Below are positions 6,932 to 16,489 of a stretch of 64,000 nt of DNA, one piece after another; positions within the stretch are counted from its first letter, which is position 1; every line of letters starts with the position of its first letter. Source of the DNA: Afipia carboxidovorans OM5 (GTDB lineage: Bacteria > Pseudomonadota > Alphaproteobacteria > Rhizobiales > Xanthobacteraceae); assembly GCF_000218565.1 (NCBI RefSeq), contig NC_015684.1, forward strand, positions 3,422,001-3,486,000. The letters run 5' to 3'. Below the pieces are notes generated by a model, which saw nothing but the letters and a program-made list of their open reading frames with translations, did not search any database and had not been told where the DNA came from. The position numbers were made by a program, and so were the translations under genes.

Positions 6932-8158
6932 ATGGATTACAGCAGCTTCTTCGACACCGCTCTGAACCGGCTGCACGATGAGCGGCGCTATCGCGTGTTC
7001 GCGGACCTTGAGCGCATTGCAGGCCGCTTCCCGCTGGCGGTCTGGCATACGCCCCAGGGCGAGCGCAGCGTCGTGATGTGGTGTTCCAATGACTATCTCG
7101 GCATGGGCCAGCACCCCAAGGTGGTCGGCGCGATGGTCGAGACCGCGACCCGCGCCGGCACCGGCGCCGGCGGCACCCGCAATATCGCGGGCAACAACCA
7201 TTCCCTGATCCAGCTTGAGCACGAGCTCGCGGATCTCCATGGCAAGGAAGCGGCGCTGGTGTTCACCTCCGGCTACGTTTCGAACCAGACCGGCATTTCC
7301 ACTCTCGCCAAGCTCATCCCGAACTGCCTCATCCTGTCGGATGCGCTGAACCACAACTCGATGATCGAGGGCATCCGCCAATCCGGCTGCGAGCGCATCG
7401 TGTTCCGACACAACGACATGGGCCATCTCGAGGAACTGCTCCGCGCCCATCCCGGCCGGCCGACGCTAATCGTCTGCGAGAGCCTTTATTCGATGGACGG
7501 CGACATCGCCCCGCTCGGCAAGGTCTGCGATCTCGCCGAGAAGTATGGCGCCATGACCTATGTCGATGAAGTCCACGCCGTCGGCATGTACGGCGCGCGT
7601 GGCGCCGGTATCGCCGAGCGCGACGGCGTCATGCATCGCATCGACATTCTCGAAGGCACGCTCGCGAAGGCGTTCGGCTGCCTTGGCGGCTACATCGCCG
7701 GCAAGAAGAACGTGATCGATGCGATCCGCTCGCATGCGCCGGGCTTCATCTTCACGACGGCGCTGCCGCCTGCGGTCTGCTCGGCCGCAACCGCCGCGAT
7801 CCGCCATCTCAAGACGTCGCAGTGGGAGCGTACGCGCCAGCAGGACCGCGCCGCCCGCGTCAAGGCGATCCTGATCGCCGCCGGCATTCCGGTGATGTCG
7901 AGCGACACGCACATCGTGCCGGTTTTCGTAGGCGATCCGGAGCTGTGCAAGAAAGCGAGCGACCTGCTTCTCGAAGAGCACGGCATCTACATCCAGCCGA
8001 TCAACTACCCGACCGTGCCGAAGGGCACCGAGCGGCTGCGCATCACGCCCTCGCCCTATCACGAGGACGCGCTGATCGATCAGCTCGCCGAGGCCATGGT
8101 TGCGGTCTGGGAGCAACTCGGGCTGCGGCTCAACGAGAAATCGCTCGCCGCCGAATAA
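6932..8158 (+). CDS. hemA: 5-aminolevulinate synthase
   Basis: PLP enzyme condensing glycine with succinyl-CoA to 5-aminolevulinate, the first step of haem synthesis by the C4 route used in alphaproteobacteria. The 408-residue sequence opens with MDYSSFF and has TGAGGTRNIAGN, HNSMIEGIRQSGC and YVDEVHAVGMYG. The PLP lysine is K246 in GTLAKAFG. These features separate it from the related KBL/BioF enzymes despite the bioB neighbour. The 168-bp leader contains a hairpin (810-828 of the seventh kb, i.e. 6810-6828) and the FNR/FixK-like box. Oxygen-dependent control is likely. Confidence 0.96.
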   Translation: MDYSSFFDTALNRLHDERRYRVFADLERIAGRFPLAVWHTPQGERSVVMWCSNDYLGMGQHPKVVGAMVETATRAGTGAGGTRNIAGNNHSLIQLEHELADLHGKEAALVFTSGYVSNQTGISTLAKLIPNCLILSDALNHNSMIEGIRQSGCERIVFRHNDMGHLEELLRAHPGRPTLIVCESLYSMDGDIAPLGKVCDLAEKYGAMTYVDEVHAVGMYGARGAGIAERDGVMHRIDILEGTLAKAFGCLGGYIAGKKNVIDAIRSHAPGFIFTTALPPAVCSAATAAIRHLKTSQWERTRQQDRAARVKAILIAAGIPVMSSDTHIVPVFVGDPELCKKASDLLLEEHGIYIQPINYPTVPKGTERLRITPSPYHEDALIDQLAEAMVAVWEQLGLRLNEKSLAAE

Positions 8159-8201
8159 GGCCTCTGTTCGCCGAGACTATTTTCCCGCCGACGAATGCTG
8201 G

Positions 8202-8852
8202 TTACGTCGCCAGCCGGCGCGGCGGATAGGCTTCTTTCGACAATACGATCCGCATCAGATCGGCGGCATTTCGCGCGCCGAGCTTGGTCATGATGCGCGC
8301 ACGATGCACTTCGATGGTGCGCGGGCTGATACCGAGCCGCCGGCCCGCCTCCTTGTTCGATGCACCACTCGCGACGAGCCCCAGCACCTCACGCTCGCGG
8401 CTCGTCAAAAGATGGCGGCCACTGAAATTGCCGAGTCCCGGGATGGGTTCATCGACCGCCCGGCGATAAGCGATGACCGCTTCGCGGACCCGCTCCGCCA
8501 TGACATTCGCCGCGAACGGTTTTTCCAGAAAATCGAAAGCGCCCTGCCTCATCGCGGCAACCGCGGTCGGCACATCGGAATGCCCCGACATCACGATCAC
8601 CGGCGCCGCGAAGTGCAGAGCCATGAGATCCTTCAGAATATCGAGCCCGGAATAGCCCGGCAGTTGCAGATCGAGGATCACACAGGCCGGGGATTCGCGC
8701 CGCGCCGCCTCCAGAAAGGACAGCCCCTCACTAAAACCCTGGGTTGCAAAACCTTCCAGCCGGAACAGCAACGTCAACGCGTCGCTGACGGATTTGTCGT
8801 CATCCACGATGAAAACCTGCGCATCACCAGGAAAAGGATGGATTTGCCCCAT
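8202..8852 (-). CDS. FixJ-type response regulator
   Basis: A 216-residue two-component regulator with an N-terminal receiver domain (acidic DDD near 17-19, phospho-acceptor D61 in VILDLQLPG, Lys in EKPF) and a C-terminal LuxR/FixJ helix-turn-helix (LTSREREVLGLVASG to IEVHRARIMTKL). The start ATG at 8852 (MGQIHPF) removes a 70-residue upstream extension with no family sequence. It is divergent from the hybrid kinase at 9046 with a 193-bp gap, which suggests it may receive phosphate from that kinase. The target genes are not visible. Confidence 0.88.
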   Translation of the reverse strand: MGQIHPFPGDAQVFIVDDDKSVSDALTLLFRLEGFATQGFSEGLSFLEAARRESPACVILDLQLPGYSGLDILKDLMALHFAAPVIVMSGHSDVPTAVAAMRQGAFDFLEKPFAANVMAERVREAVIAYRRAVDEPIPGLGNFSGRHLLTSREREVLGLVASGASNKEAGRRLGISPRTIEVHRARIMTKLGARNAADLMRIVLSKEAYPPRRLAT

Positions 8853-9045
8853 AATTCCCTCAGCGAGTATCAGTTGGATAATACAACTTATAAGTGTGTA
8901 AACTGATTCGAGGTGGTTTACAAATCCGGCCTCCCTCATCCCGTGGTCTCGCAACGCCCTGCTGCGACAGGTGTTTTCGCGGGAGCAAAAAAAAGCTTTG
9001 ATACGCCGCGCGGCACGCCCGGTGTGCCGCCCTCGGAGCGGATGA

Positions 9046-12000
9046 ATGCTTGGAAACGGCACGGTGATCGCGGCGGCCTTTGGCTACATCGGCCTGCTGT
9101 TCGTGATCGCCTTTTACGGCGACCGCCTGACGCCGGCGCAACGATCCCGCGCCGGCATCCTGATCTACCCGCTGTCGCTTGCGATCTATTGCACGTCCTG
9201 GACCTTCTTCGGCTCGGTCGGTCTCGCGACCCGCACCAGCGTCGAATTCCTCGCGATCTATATCGGCCCGATCATCATGATCGGCTTCTGCAAGCCGATT
9301 CTGCTACGCATCATCCGGCTCGCGAAGTCGCAGCACATCACCTCGATCGCCGACTTCATCGCCGCGCGCTACGGCAAGAGCCAGGCGGTTGCCGCAACCG
9401 CCGCGATCATCGCGATCATCGGCTCGGTGCCCTACATCGCATTGCAACTCAAGGCGATCGCCTCCTCGCTCGAAACCATTCTGAATGGGCCCAACAATGC
9501 GGCAAGCCTGCCGTTCGCGGGCGACATCGCGGTGTTCGTCACGGTCGCGCTCGCGCTGTTCGCCATTCTGTTCGGTACGCGCCAAAGCGATGCGACCGAA
9601 CACCAGCACGGCCTGATGCTCGCGATCGCGACCGAATCCATCGTCAAGCTGATCGCCTTCCTCGCCGCAGGCATTTTCGTCACCTTCATCATGATGAGCC
9701 CGACCGAACTGATCCAGCGGGCGATGAAAACCCCGGAGGCGATCCGCGCCATCGAGCATACGCCTTCGATCGGCAACTTCCTCGCGATGACGCTTCTATC
9801 GTTCTTCGCAATCGTGCTGCTGCCGCGCCAGTTTCACGCGAGCGTGGTGGAGAATTCGAGCGAGGCCGAAGTCGACCGCGCACAATGGCTGTTTCCGCTC
9901 TATCTGATCGCGATCAACCTCTTCGTCATTCCGATCGCAATTGCAGGCCTCGTCACTTTCCCGTTCGGCGCGGTCGATACCGACATGTTCCTGCTGGCGC
10001 TGCCGATCGAGGCAGGCGCGCACTGGATGAGCATCATCGTTTTCGTCGGTGGCCTGTCGGCGGCAACCGCGATGGTGATCGTGGAATGCGTGGCGCTCGC
10101 CATCATGCTCTCGAACGACATCGTGATGCCGCTCGTTCTGCAGGCCGACCGCGCGCCGCGTGACGGCCGTACCGACCTCGGACGGCTTCTGCTGGTGGTG
10201 CGCCGTCTCGCCATCGTCGCAATCATGACGATGGCCTATTTCTACTATCATGCGCTGGGCAACGCTCAGCTTGCCGCGATCGGCCTTCTGTCTTTTGCCG
10301 CCGTAGCCCAGCTTGCGCCGGCGTTCTTCGGCGGCCTGATCTGGCGGCGCGGCACCGCGGCCGGCGCCATTGGCGGCATGGTGGTCGGCTTCATTATCTG
10401 GGCCTACACGCTGTTCCTGCCGAGCTTCATCGAAGTCGGCCCGCTCGGCACGCAATGGCTGAAGGAAGGCCTGTTCGGCATCGCGCTCCTGCGTCCGCAG
10501 CATCTGTTCGGCAGCCAGATGTCGCCGCTGATCCACGGCCTCTTGTGGAGCCTCACGCTCAACGTGCTGGCCTATGTTGCGCTGTCGCTCATCAAGCAAC
10601 CGAGCTCGATCGAGCGGCTGCAGGCGGATTTGTTCGTACCGAGCGATCTCGCGCCGATCTCACCGAACTTCCGCCGCTGGCGTACCACCGTCACCGTGCA
10701 AGACCTTCTCACCACCGTCGCGCAATATCTCGGTTATGAGCGCGCCAATGCCGAGTTCGAGAATTTCGCCAGAACCAACCGCCTGACGCTCGACCGCAAC
10801 GGCTCCGCCGACTTCCAGTTACTCAGTCACGCCGAGCATCTGATCGCGTCGTCGGTCGGCGCGGCGTCCTCGCGTCTCGTGATGTCGCTGCTGCTGCGCA
10901 AACGCGCGGTGTCGGCGAAAGCCGCGCTGAAGTTGCTCGACGACGCCCATGCGGCGCTGCATTTCAATCGTGAAATCCTGCAAACCGCGCTCGATCACGT
11001 CCGCCAGGGAATCGCGGTTTTCAATCGCGAGCAGCAACTCATCTGCTCCAATCGCCAGTTCGGCGACATGCTGAACCTGCCGACGCATGTGGCGCAGATC
11101 GGCATTCCGCTGGTGGAGATTCTGGAATTCATCGGCGACCACCCGCGCGACGGCGTCGAGACGCGCGAACAATATCTGCGGCGACGGTTCAATGCCTACA
11201 TGAGTGAAGGCGAGCCATTCCTCGAGCGGCTTGCGGAGCAGAACAAAGTTGTCGAGGTCCGCACCAACGCCATGCCGGGCGGCGGACTCGTTATCACCTT
11301 TTCCGACGTGACGCCGAGCTTCGAGGCGGCCGAGGCACTGGAGCGCGCCAACGCCACGCTGGAGCGGCGCGTGCGCGAGCGCACCGAAGAGCTCACACGC
11401 CTCAACAACGAGCTCGCACTCGCCAAGACCATTGCCGACGAAGCCAACATCTCCAAGACGCGCTTTCTCGCCGCGGCGAGCCACGACATTCTTCAACCGT
11501 TGAACGCGGCGCGCCTGTACGTGACGAGTCTTGTCGAGCGGCAAAGCGGCGGCGAGACTGCGCGCCTCGTCGACAACATCGATGAATCGCTCGAAGCGAT
11601 CGAGGAAATTCTTGGCGCGCTGCTCGACATCTCACGTCTCGACGCGGGCGCCATGACGCCTTCGATCTCGAGCTTCCGCATGAACGACCTGATGCGCTCG
11701 CTGCAGGTCGAATTCATGCCCATGGCGCGCGAGAAAGACCTCAAGCTCGTATTCGTGCCGTCAACGGTGGCGGTGAAATCCGACCGCGTGCTGCTGCGGC
11801 GCTTGCTGCAGAACCTGATCTCCAACGCCATCAAGTACACGCCGAGCGGCAAGGTGCTGGTCGGCTGCCGGATGCGCGGCAATACATTGCAAATCAGCAT
11901 CCACGACACCGGGCTCGGCATTCCGCAACACAAGCGCGGCGAGATCTTCAAGGAATTCCATCGCCTCGATCAGGGTGCGCGGATCGCCCGTGGCCTCGGC

Positions 12001-12609
12001 CTCGGCCTGTCGATCGTCGAACGTATCGCGCGCGTGCTCGACCACAACATCTCGATCTACGCCAACAAGAGCGGCGGCTCGCACTTTGCTGTCTCGCTGC
12101 CGGTGGCGCGCGGCTACAATCAAGTGCAGCCGCCTTCAAATGGATCGGTGATTTCCTCGAAGACGCCGATGAGCGGCACCACCATCGTCTGCGTCGAAAA
12201 TGATCCGGCGATTCTCGACGGCATGAAGACACTGCTGCGCGGTTGGGACGCCAACGTCATCGCGTCCATCGATCCGAAACAGGCCTGCCGTGCGATCGCA
12301 AGCTCTGGCGAGGTGATTACCGGCCTGCTCGTCGATTATCATCTCGACAGAGGCAACGGCATCGCTGCGATCCGCGATCTCCGCCACAAGTTCGGTGCGA
12401 ACATTCCCGCGATCCTGATCACCGCGGATCGCAGTCCGGGCGTGCGCGAGGCGGCACGCTCCTATGGCATCATTGTGCTGAACAAACCGGTGAAGCCAGC
12501 GACATTGCGTGCGCTGCTTAGCCAATGGCGCGCGCAGCAGATGGCGAACGCGCCCTCGGAAAAGAATTCAGAGCCCGCGACCGAGATTCAGGTCGACGGC
12601 TCGCTCTGA
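9046..12609 (+). CDS. Transporter-like hybrid histidine kinase (SLC5/SSF sensor, PAS, HisKA, HATPase, receiver)
   Basis: A 1187-residue membrane sensor. Residues 1-520 form a sodium:solute symporter-like domain with about 13 membrane helices. A PAS-like domain (about 640-750) and a coiled coil follow. The kinase core has the phospho-acceptor H813 in ASHDILQPL, the N box with N927, and the glycine-rich GLGLGLS lid. A receiver domain ends the protein, with D1097 in LLVDYHLDRG. This is the CbrA-like class that senses or transports a nutrient. GGAG before the ATG supports the start. The stop lies inside the 3' end of the opposing NarL-type gene, a 22-bp overlap. Confidence 0.92.
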   Translation: MLGNGTVIAAAFGYIGLLFVIAFYGDRLTPAQRSRAGILIYPLSLAIYCTSWTFFGSVGLATRTSVEFLAIYIGPIIMIGFCKPILLRIIRLAKSQHITSIADFIAARYGKSQAVAATAAIIAIIGSVPYIALQLKAIASSLETILNGPNNAASLPFAGDIAVFVTVALALFAILFGTRQSDATEHQHGLMLAIATESIVKLIAFLAAGIFVTFIMMSPTELIQRAMKTPEAIRAIEHTPSIGNFLAMTLLSFFAIVLLPRQFHASVVENSSEAEVDRAQWLFPLYLIAINLFVIPIAIAGLVTFPFGAVDTDMFLLALPIEAGAHWMSIIVFVGGLSAATAMVIVECVALAIMLSNDIVMPLVLQADRAPRDGRTDLGRLLLVVRRLAIVAIMTMAYFYYHALGNAQLAAIGLLSFAAVAQLAPAFFGGLIWRRGTAAGAIGGMVVGFIIWAYTLFLPSFIEVGPLGTQWLKEGLFGIALLRPQHLFGSQMSPLIHGLLWSLTLNVLAYVALSLIKQPSSIERLQADLFVPSDLAPISPNFRRWRTTVTVQDLLTTVAQYLGYERANAEFENFARTNRLTLDRNGSADFQLLSHAEHLIASSVGAASSRLVMSLLLRKRAVSAKAALKLLDDAHAALHFNREILQTALDHVRQGIAVFNREQQLICSNRQFGDMLNLPTHVAQIGIPLVEILEFIGDHPRDGVETREQYLRRRFNAYMSEGEPFLERLAEQNKVVEVRTNAMPGGGLVITFSDVTPSFEAAEALERANATLERRVRERTEELTRLNNELALAKTIADEANISKTRFLAAASHDILQPLNAARLYVTSLVERQSGGETARLVDNIDESLEAIEEILGALLDISRLDAGAMTPSISSFRMNDLMRSLQVEFMPMAREKDLKLVFVPSTVAVKSDRVLLRRLLQNLISNAIKYTPSGKVLVGCRMRGNTLQISIHDTGLGIPQHKRGEIFKEFHRLDQGARIARGLGLGLSIVERIARVLDHNISIYANKSGGSHFAVSLPVARGYNQVQPPSNGSVISSKTPMSGTTIVCVENDPAILDGMKTLLRGWDANVIASIDPKQACRAIASSGEVITGLLVDYHLDRGNGIAAIRDLRHKFGANIPAILITADRSPGVREAARSYGIIVLNKPVKPATLRALLSQWRAQQMANAPSEKNSEPATEIQVDGSL

Positions 12610-13262
12610 CGCCACTGGTTGCCGGAAATCTTCGCCGCGACGATCACGGCCTGCGTGCGGCTCTCGACACCGAGCTTCTGCAGGATCGCCGAGACATGCG
12701 CCTTGATGGTTGCCTCGGAGACGCCAAGCTCATAGGCGATCTGCTTGTTGAGCAGGCCCTCGGACAGCATCATCAACACGCGGACCTGCTGCGGCGTCAG
12801 TGTGATCAACCGGTCGCGCAGCTTCGCCATGTCGGGATCGACGCCGGTCGAAAGGTCGACATCGGAAGGTGTCCAGATATCGCCGTTCATCACCTTGCTG
12901 ATCGCCTCGCGCAGCGTCTCGACGCCAAAGCGCTTCGGAATGAAACCGGACGCGCCAAATTCCATCGAGCGGCGGATGGTCTCGCCGTCGTCGCTCGCGG
13001 AAACCACCACAACCGGGATCGCAGGATATTGCGCCCGCAGATAGATCAGCCCGGAAAAACCGCTGACACCCGGCATCGACAGGTCGAGCAGCACGAGGTC
13101 GATATCGGATTCCTTTTCAAGGAGCGCCGTCAGTTCGCCGAACGCACCCGCCTCATCGATATTCGTGCCCGGCACGACACTCGTCACCGCCTCCCGCAAA
13201 GCGCCCCGAAACAGGGGATGGTCATCGGCAATCACAAGATGTGTGGAGGAAGACGGAGCCAT
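12588..13262 (-). CDS. NarL/LuxR-type response regulator
   Basis: A 224-residue response regulator: a receiver domain with D60 in LVLLDLSMPG, then a LuxR-type DNA-binding domain (LTPQQVRVLMMLSEGLLNKQ to IKAHVSAILQKL). It is convergent with the hybrid kinase, and the two coding ends overlap by 22 bp, so the pair is probably functionally linked and the antisense tails may affect each other. Such pairs of an SSF kinase and a LuxR regulator control carbon use in other proteobacteria; here the regulon is unknown. Confidence 0.9.
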   Translation of the reverse strand: MAPSSSTHLVIADDHPLFRGALREAVTSVVPGTNIDEAGAFGELTALLEKESDIDLVLLDLSMPGVSGFSGLIYLRAQYPAIPVVVVSASDDGETIRRSMEFGASGFIPKRFGVETLREAISKVMNGDIWTPSDVDLSTGVDPDMAKLRDRLITLTPQQVRVLMMLSEGLLNKQIAYELGVSEATIKAHVSAILQKLGVESRTQAVIVAAKISGNQWRQSEPST

Positions 13263-13460
13263 ATCGTCGCAATCTCTTCAGTTCGAACTCAACTTTTTGT
13301 CCCGGGCGGCAAACTATACCACTCCCGTCTGCGGCAGCCGAATCCTGCCGTCTGCAATCTGTCGCGGTAGTAAACACGCTTCTCTACCGAGAAACACCCT
13401 TTTCATCAGACAAAATTACCGGCGCGAGACGGCATTAACGCTCGCGGCACATGAAATTCC

Positions 13461-13985
13461 TCAAATCCGTTCCGACAGTTTGTCGTGGAGACGCGCGGCC
13501 AAGCTGACGAGATGTTGCCAGGCCCAGTCGAAAGCCGCTGCAACATTGGCGTGTGCCGGTGTCCGCTGTTCCAGCGGTGGCGCCGATTTGTCCTGCGGAG
13601 CCGGAGCCTCCGCATCGTCGCGTTTCAGCGAATCTCCCTTCGGCAAGGCCTCGTCGATTTTACCTTTCACCGCAGCGTCGCTGTTTGCGAGCTGCGCCCT
13701 CAGCGCATCGATCTCTGCCTGCAGACGGCCGATTTCCTCATCGAGCGCCACACGCTCATCGGGAACGACGCGGCAGACCCAACCGGCCTTGCTGGTGCAG
13801 ATCGTGATCGCGCCGGTGCGGGTGTCGAGCCGCAGATAGCCGTTGCCGCTCGCCGATAACGTGTAGCGGCCGTTTTCATCGGATGGCGCGCTTTCGGCGC
13901 GGACTGGCGCCGTTGCCGCGATCATGACGACGGCGGCTGCCGCAAGGCCGATGCCCCATCGGAAAGGTCTTTCGATCACCGCCAT
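13461..13985 (-). CDS. Secreted coiled-coil protein of unknown function
   Basis: A 174-residue protein with a signal peptide (WGIGLAAAAVVMIAATAPVRA, cleaved near residue 26), a small N-terminal domain rich in Gly and Tyr containing the two Cys of ITICTSKAGWVC, and a coiled-coil stretch (LDEEIGRLQAEIDALRAQL). A Pro/Ala linker and an amphipathic tail follow. It is probably periplasmic or membrane-attached by the tail. The ATG at 13985 gives a clean signal peptide; the longer frame to 14249 does not. It is divergent from atpI, but no role in ATP synthase is implied. No family recognised. Confidence 0.7.
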   Translation of the reverse strand: MAVIERPFRWGIGLAAAAVVMIAATAPVRAESAPSDENGRYTLSASGNGYLRLDTRTGAITICTSKAGWVCRVVPDERVALDEEIGRLQAEIDALRAQLANSDAAVKGKIDEALPKGDSLKRDDAEAPAPQDKSAPPLEQRTPAHANVAAAFDWAWQHLVSLAARLHDKLSERI

Positions 13986-14414
13986 ACCAACATCTGCCGC
14001 AAGATTTGCTTTCGTCCTGAAAGCTGGATCGCCCCTACAACGCATCCGTCCGCCCGTCGATCCGCCCTGTTGAGTGCGCTGCAATAAGCGTTCTGGAACC
14101 GGGAGAGACCGCGCCTTGGCGCATCGGCGAAAGCACACCATTGGGGCAATATCCGAGCAGAGCAGGCTCTCTTGCGCAAGACTCCCCAACAACCGCACAC
14201 CGCGGCAAAAGCGACCTTTGGATGAGACAAATTTACCTTTATATTTCAATTACTTATCTGGGATATGCAACCACTGCCCAATCTTGACTTGCCAGAAGGC
14301 CGACAGTATGGTCCGCGCGGTTTCAGGGGTGTTTGGGATACTTTTTCCGATATCTCGCGACGTAAGAGACAGGGTGTCAGCGCTGGCAGACACATCAACG
14401 ACGGACGCGATCGC
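13986..14414. other. 429-bp intergenic region before the atp operon
   Basis: Holds the probable atp promoter (14284-14312) and an AT-rich patch (about 14220-14265). No small gene with a good ribosome binding site was found. The left part presumably also carries the promoter of the secreted coiled-coil gene, but I could not pick convincing boxes. Confidence 0.5.
14284..14312 (+). promoter_or_regulatory. Predicted sigma-70 promoter of the atp operon
   Basis: TTGACT (14284-14289), 17 bp, TATGGT (14307-14312). It would start the transcript about 95 nt before atpI. Found by eye only. Confidence 0.4.
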
Positions 14415-14768
14415 ATGGACGAAAAAGACAAACCATCTGCCGATGAAGCCGCACTCTCCGCAAGGCTTCACCGTCTGGGTGACCGGCTTTCCGAAACCCG
14501 GAAGGACCGAAATCTCCGGGCAGGTCAATCGGACGGCCGAGATGGGAACACCACTGCCAGCGCGTCCGCGATGGCACGCGGTTTCCGCCTCTCTTCCGAA
14601 TTGATCGCGGGTGTTCTTGTTGGCGGGGCCATCGGCTGGGGTTTCGACCGATTGCTGTCCACGTCCCCCTGGGGACTGATCGTGTTTTTCCTGCTCGGCT
14701 TCGTCGCCGGCGTGATCAACGTGATGCGGACGGCGGGCGTCGCGAACAAGCCGACGGACCGGATGTGA
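14415..14768 (+). CDS. atpI: ATP synthase protein I
   Basis: Small membrane protein (117 residues) that helps assemble the c-ring of ATP synthase. After a charged N-terminal half it has two membrane helices (ELIAGVLVGGAIGWGFDRLL and LIVFFLLGFVAGVINVM), the AtpI/F0F1-ATPase subunit pattern. The ATG at 14415 (MDEKDKPS) is used because the 50 residues upstream do not look like the family. It is first in the F0 operon, 68 bp before atpB. Confidence 0.88.
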   Translation: MDEKDKPSADEAALSARLHRLGDRLSETRKDRNLRAGQSDGRDGNTTASASAMARGFRLSSELIAGVLVGGAIGWGFDRLLSTSPWGLIVFFLLGFVAGVINVMRTAGVANKPTDRM

Positions 14769-14836
14769 GGCGCGGTATCGCCTGATCGATTGGGATAGCG
14801 CCGGCTCCCGCCGGCATTAGAGAGAGACGCTTCGGA

Positions 14837-15586
14837 ATGGCCGATCCGGTTGAACAATTTGAGATTCACAAGATCTTCTCGCTGGGCCACATCGGCGGCC
14901 AGGAGATCGCCTTCACGAACTCCTCTCTTTATATGCTGCTCGCTGTTGGCGCCGTTGCCCTGCTGATGCTCGGCGGCAGCGCCGGACGCCGCCTGGTGCC
15001 CACCCGCTTCCAGTCGATGGCGGAGCTCTCCTACGAATTTGTCGTCAACATGGTGAGAGAAAGCCTCGGCGAAGAAGGCATGAAGTTCTTCCCGCTGGTG
15101 TTCTCGATCTTCATGTTCGTGCTGATGGCCAACCTGATCGGCGTCATCCCCTACACCTTCAGCGTCACCAGCCATCTCATCGTCACCGTCGCGCTTGCGC
15201 TGATCGTGTTCCTCACCGTGCTGCTCTACGGCCTTTACAAGAACGGCCTGAAGTTCTTCCGCGTGTTCGTGCCGAGCGGCGTGCCGATCTACATCCTGCC
15301 GCTGATCGCGATGATCGAGGTCATCTCGTTCCTCTCCCGCCCGGTGTCGCACTCGGTTCGTCTCTTCGCCAACATGCTGGCCGGCCATATCACGCTGAAG
15401 GTGTTCGCGAGCTTCGTCACGAGCCTTGGCGCGCTCGGCGTCGCCGGCATCGCCGGCGCGGCGCTGCCGCTCGCAATGACGACGGCAATCAGCATTCTCG
15501 AAGTCCTGGTGGCGCTCCTGCAAGCCTATGTGTTCGCCATCCTGACCTGCATCTACCTGAACGACGCCCTACACCCCGGTCACTGA
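14837..15586 (+). CDS. atpB: ATP synthase F0 subunit a
   Basis: Proton-channel subunit of F1F0 ATP synthase in the inner membrane, 249 residues with about five to six helices. The essential arginine lies in SVRLFANMLAGH, and the C-terminal helix contains LQAYVFAILTCIYLNDA, both diagnostic. It sits between atpI and atpE. F1 genes are absent here, as in other alphaproteobacteria where F0 and F1 operons are separate. Confidence 0.97.
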   Translation: MADPVEQFEIHKIFSLGHIGGQEIAFTNSSLYMLLAVGAVALLMLGGSAGRRLVPTRFQSMAELSYEFVVNMVRESLGEEGMKFFPLVFSIFMFVLMANLIGVIPYTFSVTSHLIVTVALALIVFLTVLLYGLYKNGLKFFRVFVPSGVPIYILPLIAMIEVISFLSRPVSHSVRLFANMLAGHITLKVFASFVTSLGALGVAGIAGAALPLAMTTAISILEVLVALLQAYVFAILTCIYLNDALHPGH

Positions 15587-15632
15587 CCGGAACGATTTAG
15601 ACCCACATCAGCATCCAAAAAGGAGTTTCACC

Positions 15633-15860
15633 ATGGATCCCATCGCAGCGAAGTACATCGGCGCAGGTCTTGCCACCATCGGCATGGGCGGCGCCGGCGT
15701 CGGCGTCGGCATGATCTTCAGCCAGTTCCTCAACGGCGCGCTGCGCAATCCGTCGGCCTCGCAGGGCCAGTTCGCGAACCTGATTTTCGGTTTCGCCGTG
15801 ACCGAAGCGCTCGGCATCTTCTCGCTGCTCGTCGCGCTGCTCCTGCTGTTCGCTGTCTGA
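15633..15860 (+). CDS. atpE: ATP synthase F0 subunit c
   Basis: The 75-residue proteolipid whose ring turns as protons pass. Two hydrophobic helices are joined by a polar loop with RNPSA. The proton-binding carboxylate is the Glu in GFAVTEALGIF of helix 2. The ATG at 15633 follows AAAAAGGAG with good spacing, in keeping with the high expression this subunit needs. Confidence 0.97.
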   Translation: MDPIAAKYIGAGLATIGMGGAGVGVGMIFSQFLNGALRNPSASQGQFANLIFGFAVTEALGIFSLLVALLLLFAV

Positions 15861-15925
15861 TCCGTCGCACCGGCATTTACGCGGGCTTTGCATGAAGCCC
15901 GCGTCGATTCCTTGAGGAGACATCA

Positions 15926-16489
15926 ATGGCCGAGAGCCATGCAACGGGAACGACCACGCATACCGAGGTGCCACACGGTAAGCCGGAGTTTCCGCCGTTC
16001 AACAAAGACACCTTCGCGTCGCAGTTGGTGTCGTTCGCGATCGCGTTTGCGTTGCTTTACGTCATCGTCTCGCGATTTGCCCTGCCGCGCGTCGGTGGGG
16101 TGATCAAGACCCGCGAAGGCACGATCGAGAAGGATCTCGCGGAAGCCCAGGCATTTCGCGATGAATCCGATCTGGCGTTGAAGGCCTACGAGACCGAGCT
16201 CGCCGCCGCGCGTACTCGTGCTCAGGCCATCGGCTCGGAAACCCGCGATACGCTTGCGGCGCAGTCCGACGCGGAACGCAAGGCGGTCGAACTCAGCCTC
16301 TCCGCCAAGCTGGCCGAGGCCGAGAAGACCATCTCCGATATGCGCACGAAGGCGATGGGCAACGTCAAGGCGATCGCCGCCGATGCAACGTCGGCCATCG
16401 TCCAGCAGTTGTCCGGCACTGCGCCGGATGCCCAGCTCATCGACCGTGCCGTCGATGCCTCGTTGAAGGGAGGCCGCGATGCTGCATGA
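15926..16489 (+). CDS. atpF2: ATP synthase F0 subunit b'
   Basis: Peripheral-stalk subunit, 187 residues. A His/Pro-rich start is followed by one membrane helix (QLVSFAIAFALLYVIVSRF) and a long charged, Ala-rich coiled coil. Alphaproteobacteria and phototrophs use a b/b' heterodimer, and the second copy follows directly. The 3' end overlaps atpF by 11 bp, so translation is probably coupled. Confidence 0.94.
   Translation: MAESHATGTTTHTEVPHGKPEFPPFNKDTFASQLVSFAIAFALLYVIVSRFALPRVGGVIKTREGTIEKDLAEAQAFRDESDLALKAYETELAAARTRAQAIGSETRDTLAAQSDAERKAVELSLSAKLAEAEKTISDMRTKAMGNVKAIAADATSAIVQQLSGTAPDAQLIDRAVDASLKGGRDAA

Noticed and set aside
5498..7450. 650-codon open frame on the minus strand opposite bioB and hemA
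   Set aside because: It runs antisense to two clearly conserved enzymes, has low-complexity Arg/His/Gly-rich sequence and no family motif. High GC creates such frames.
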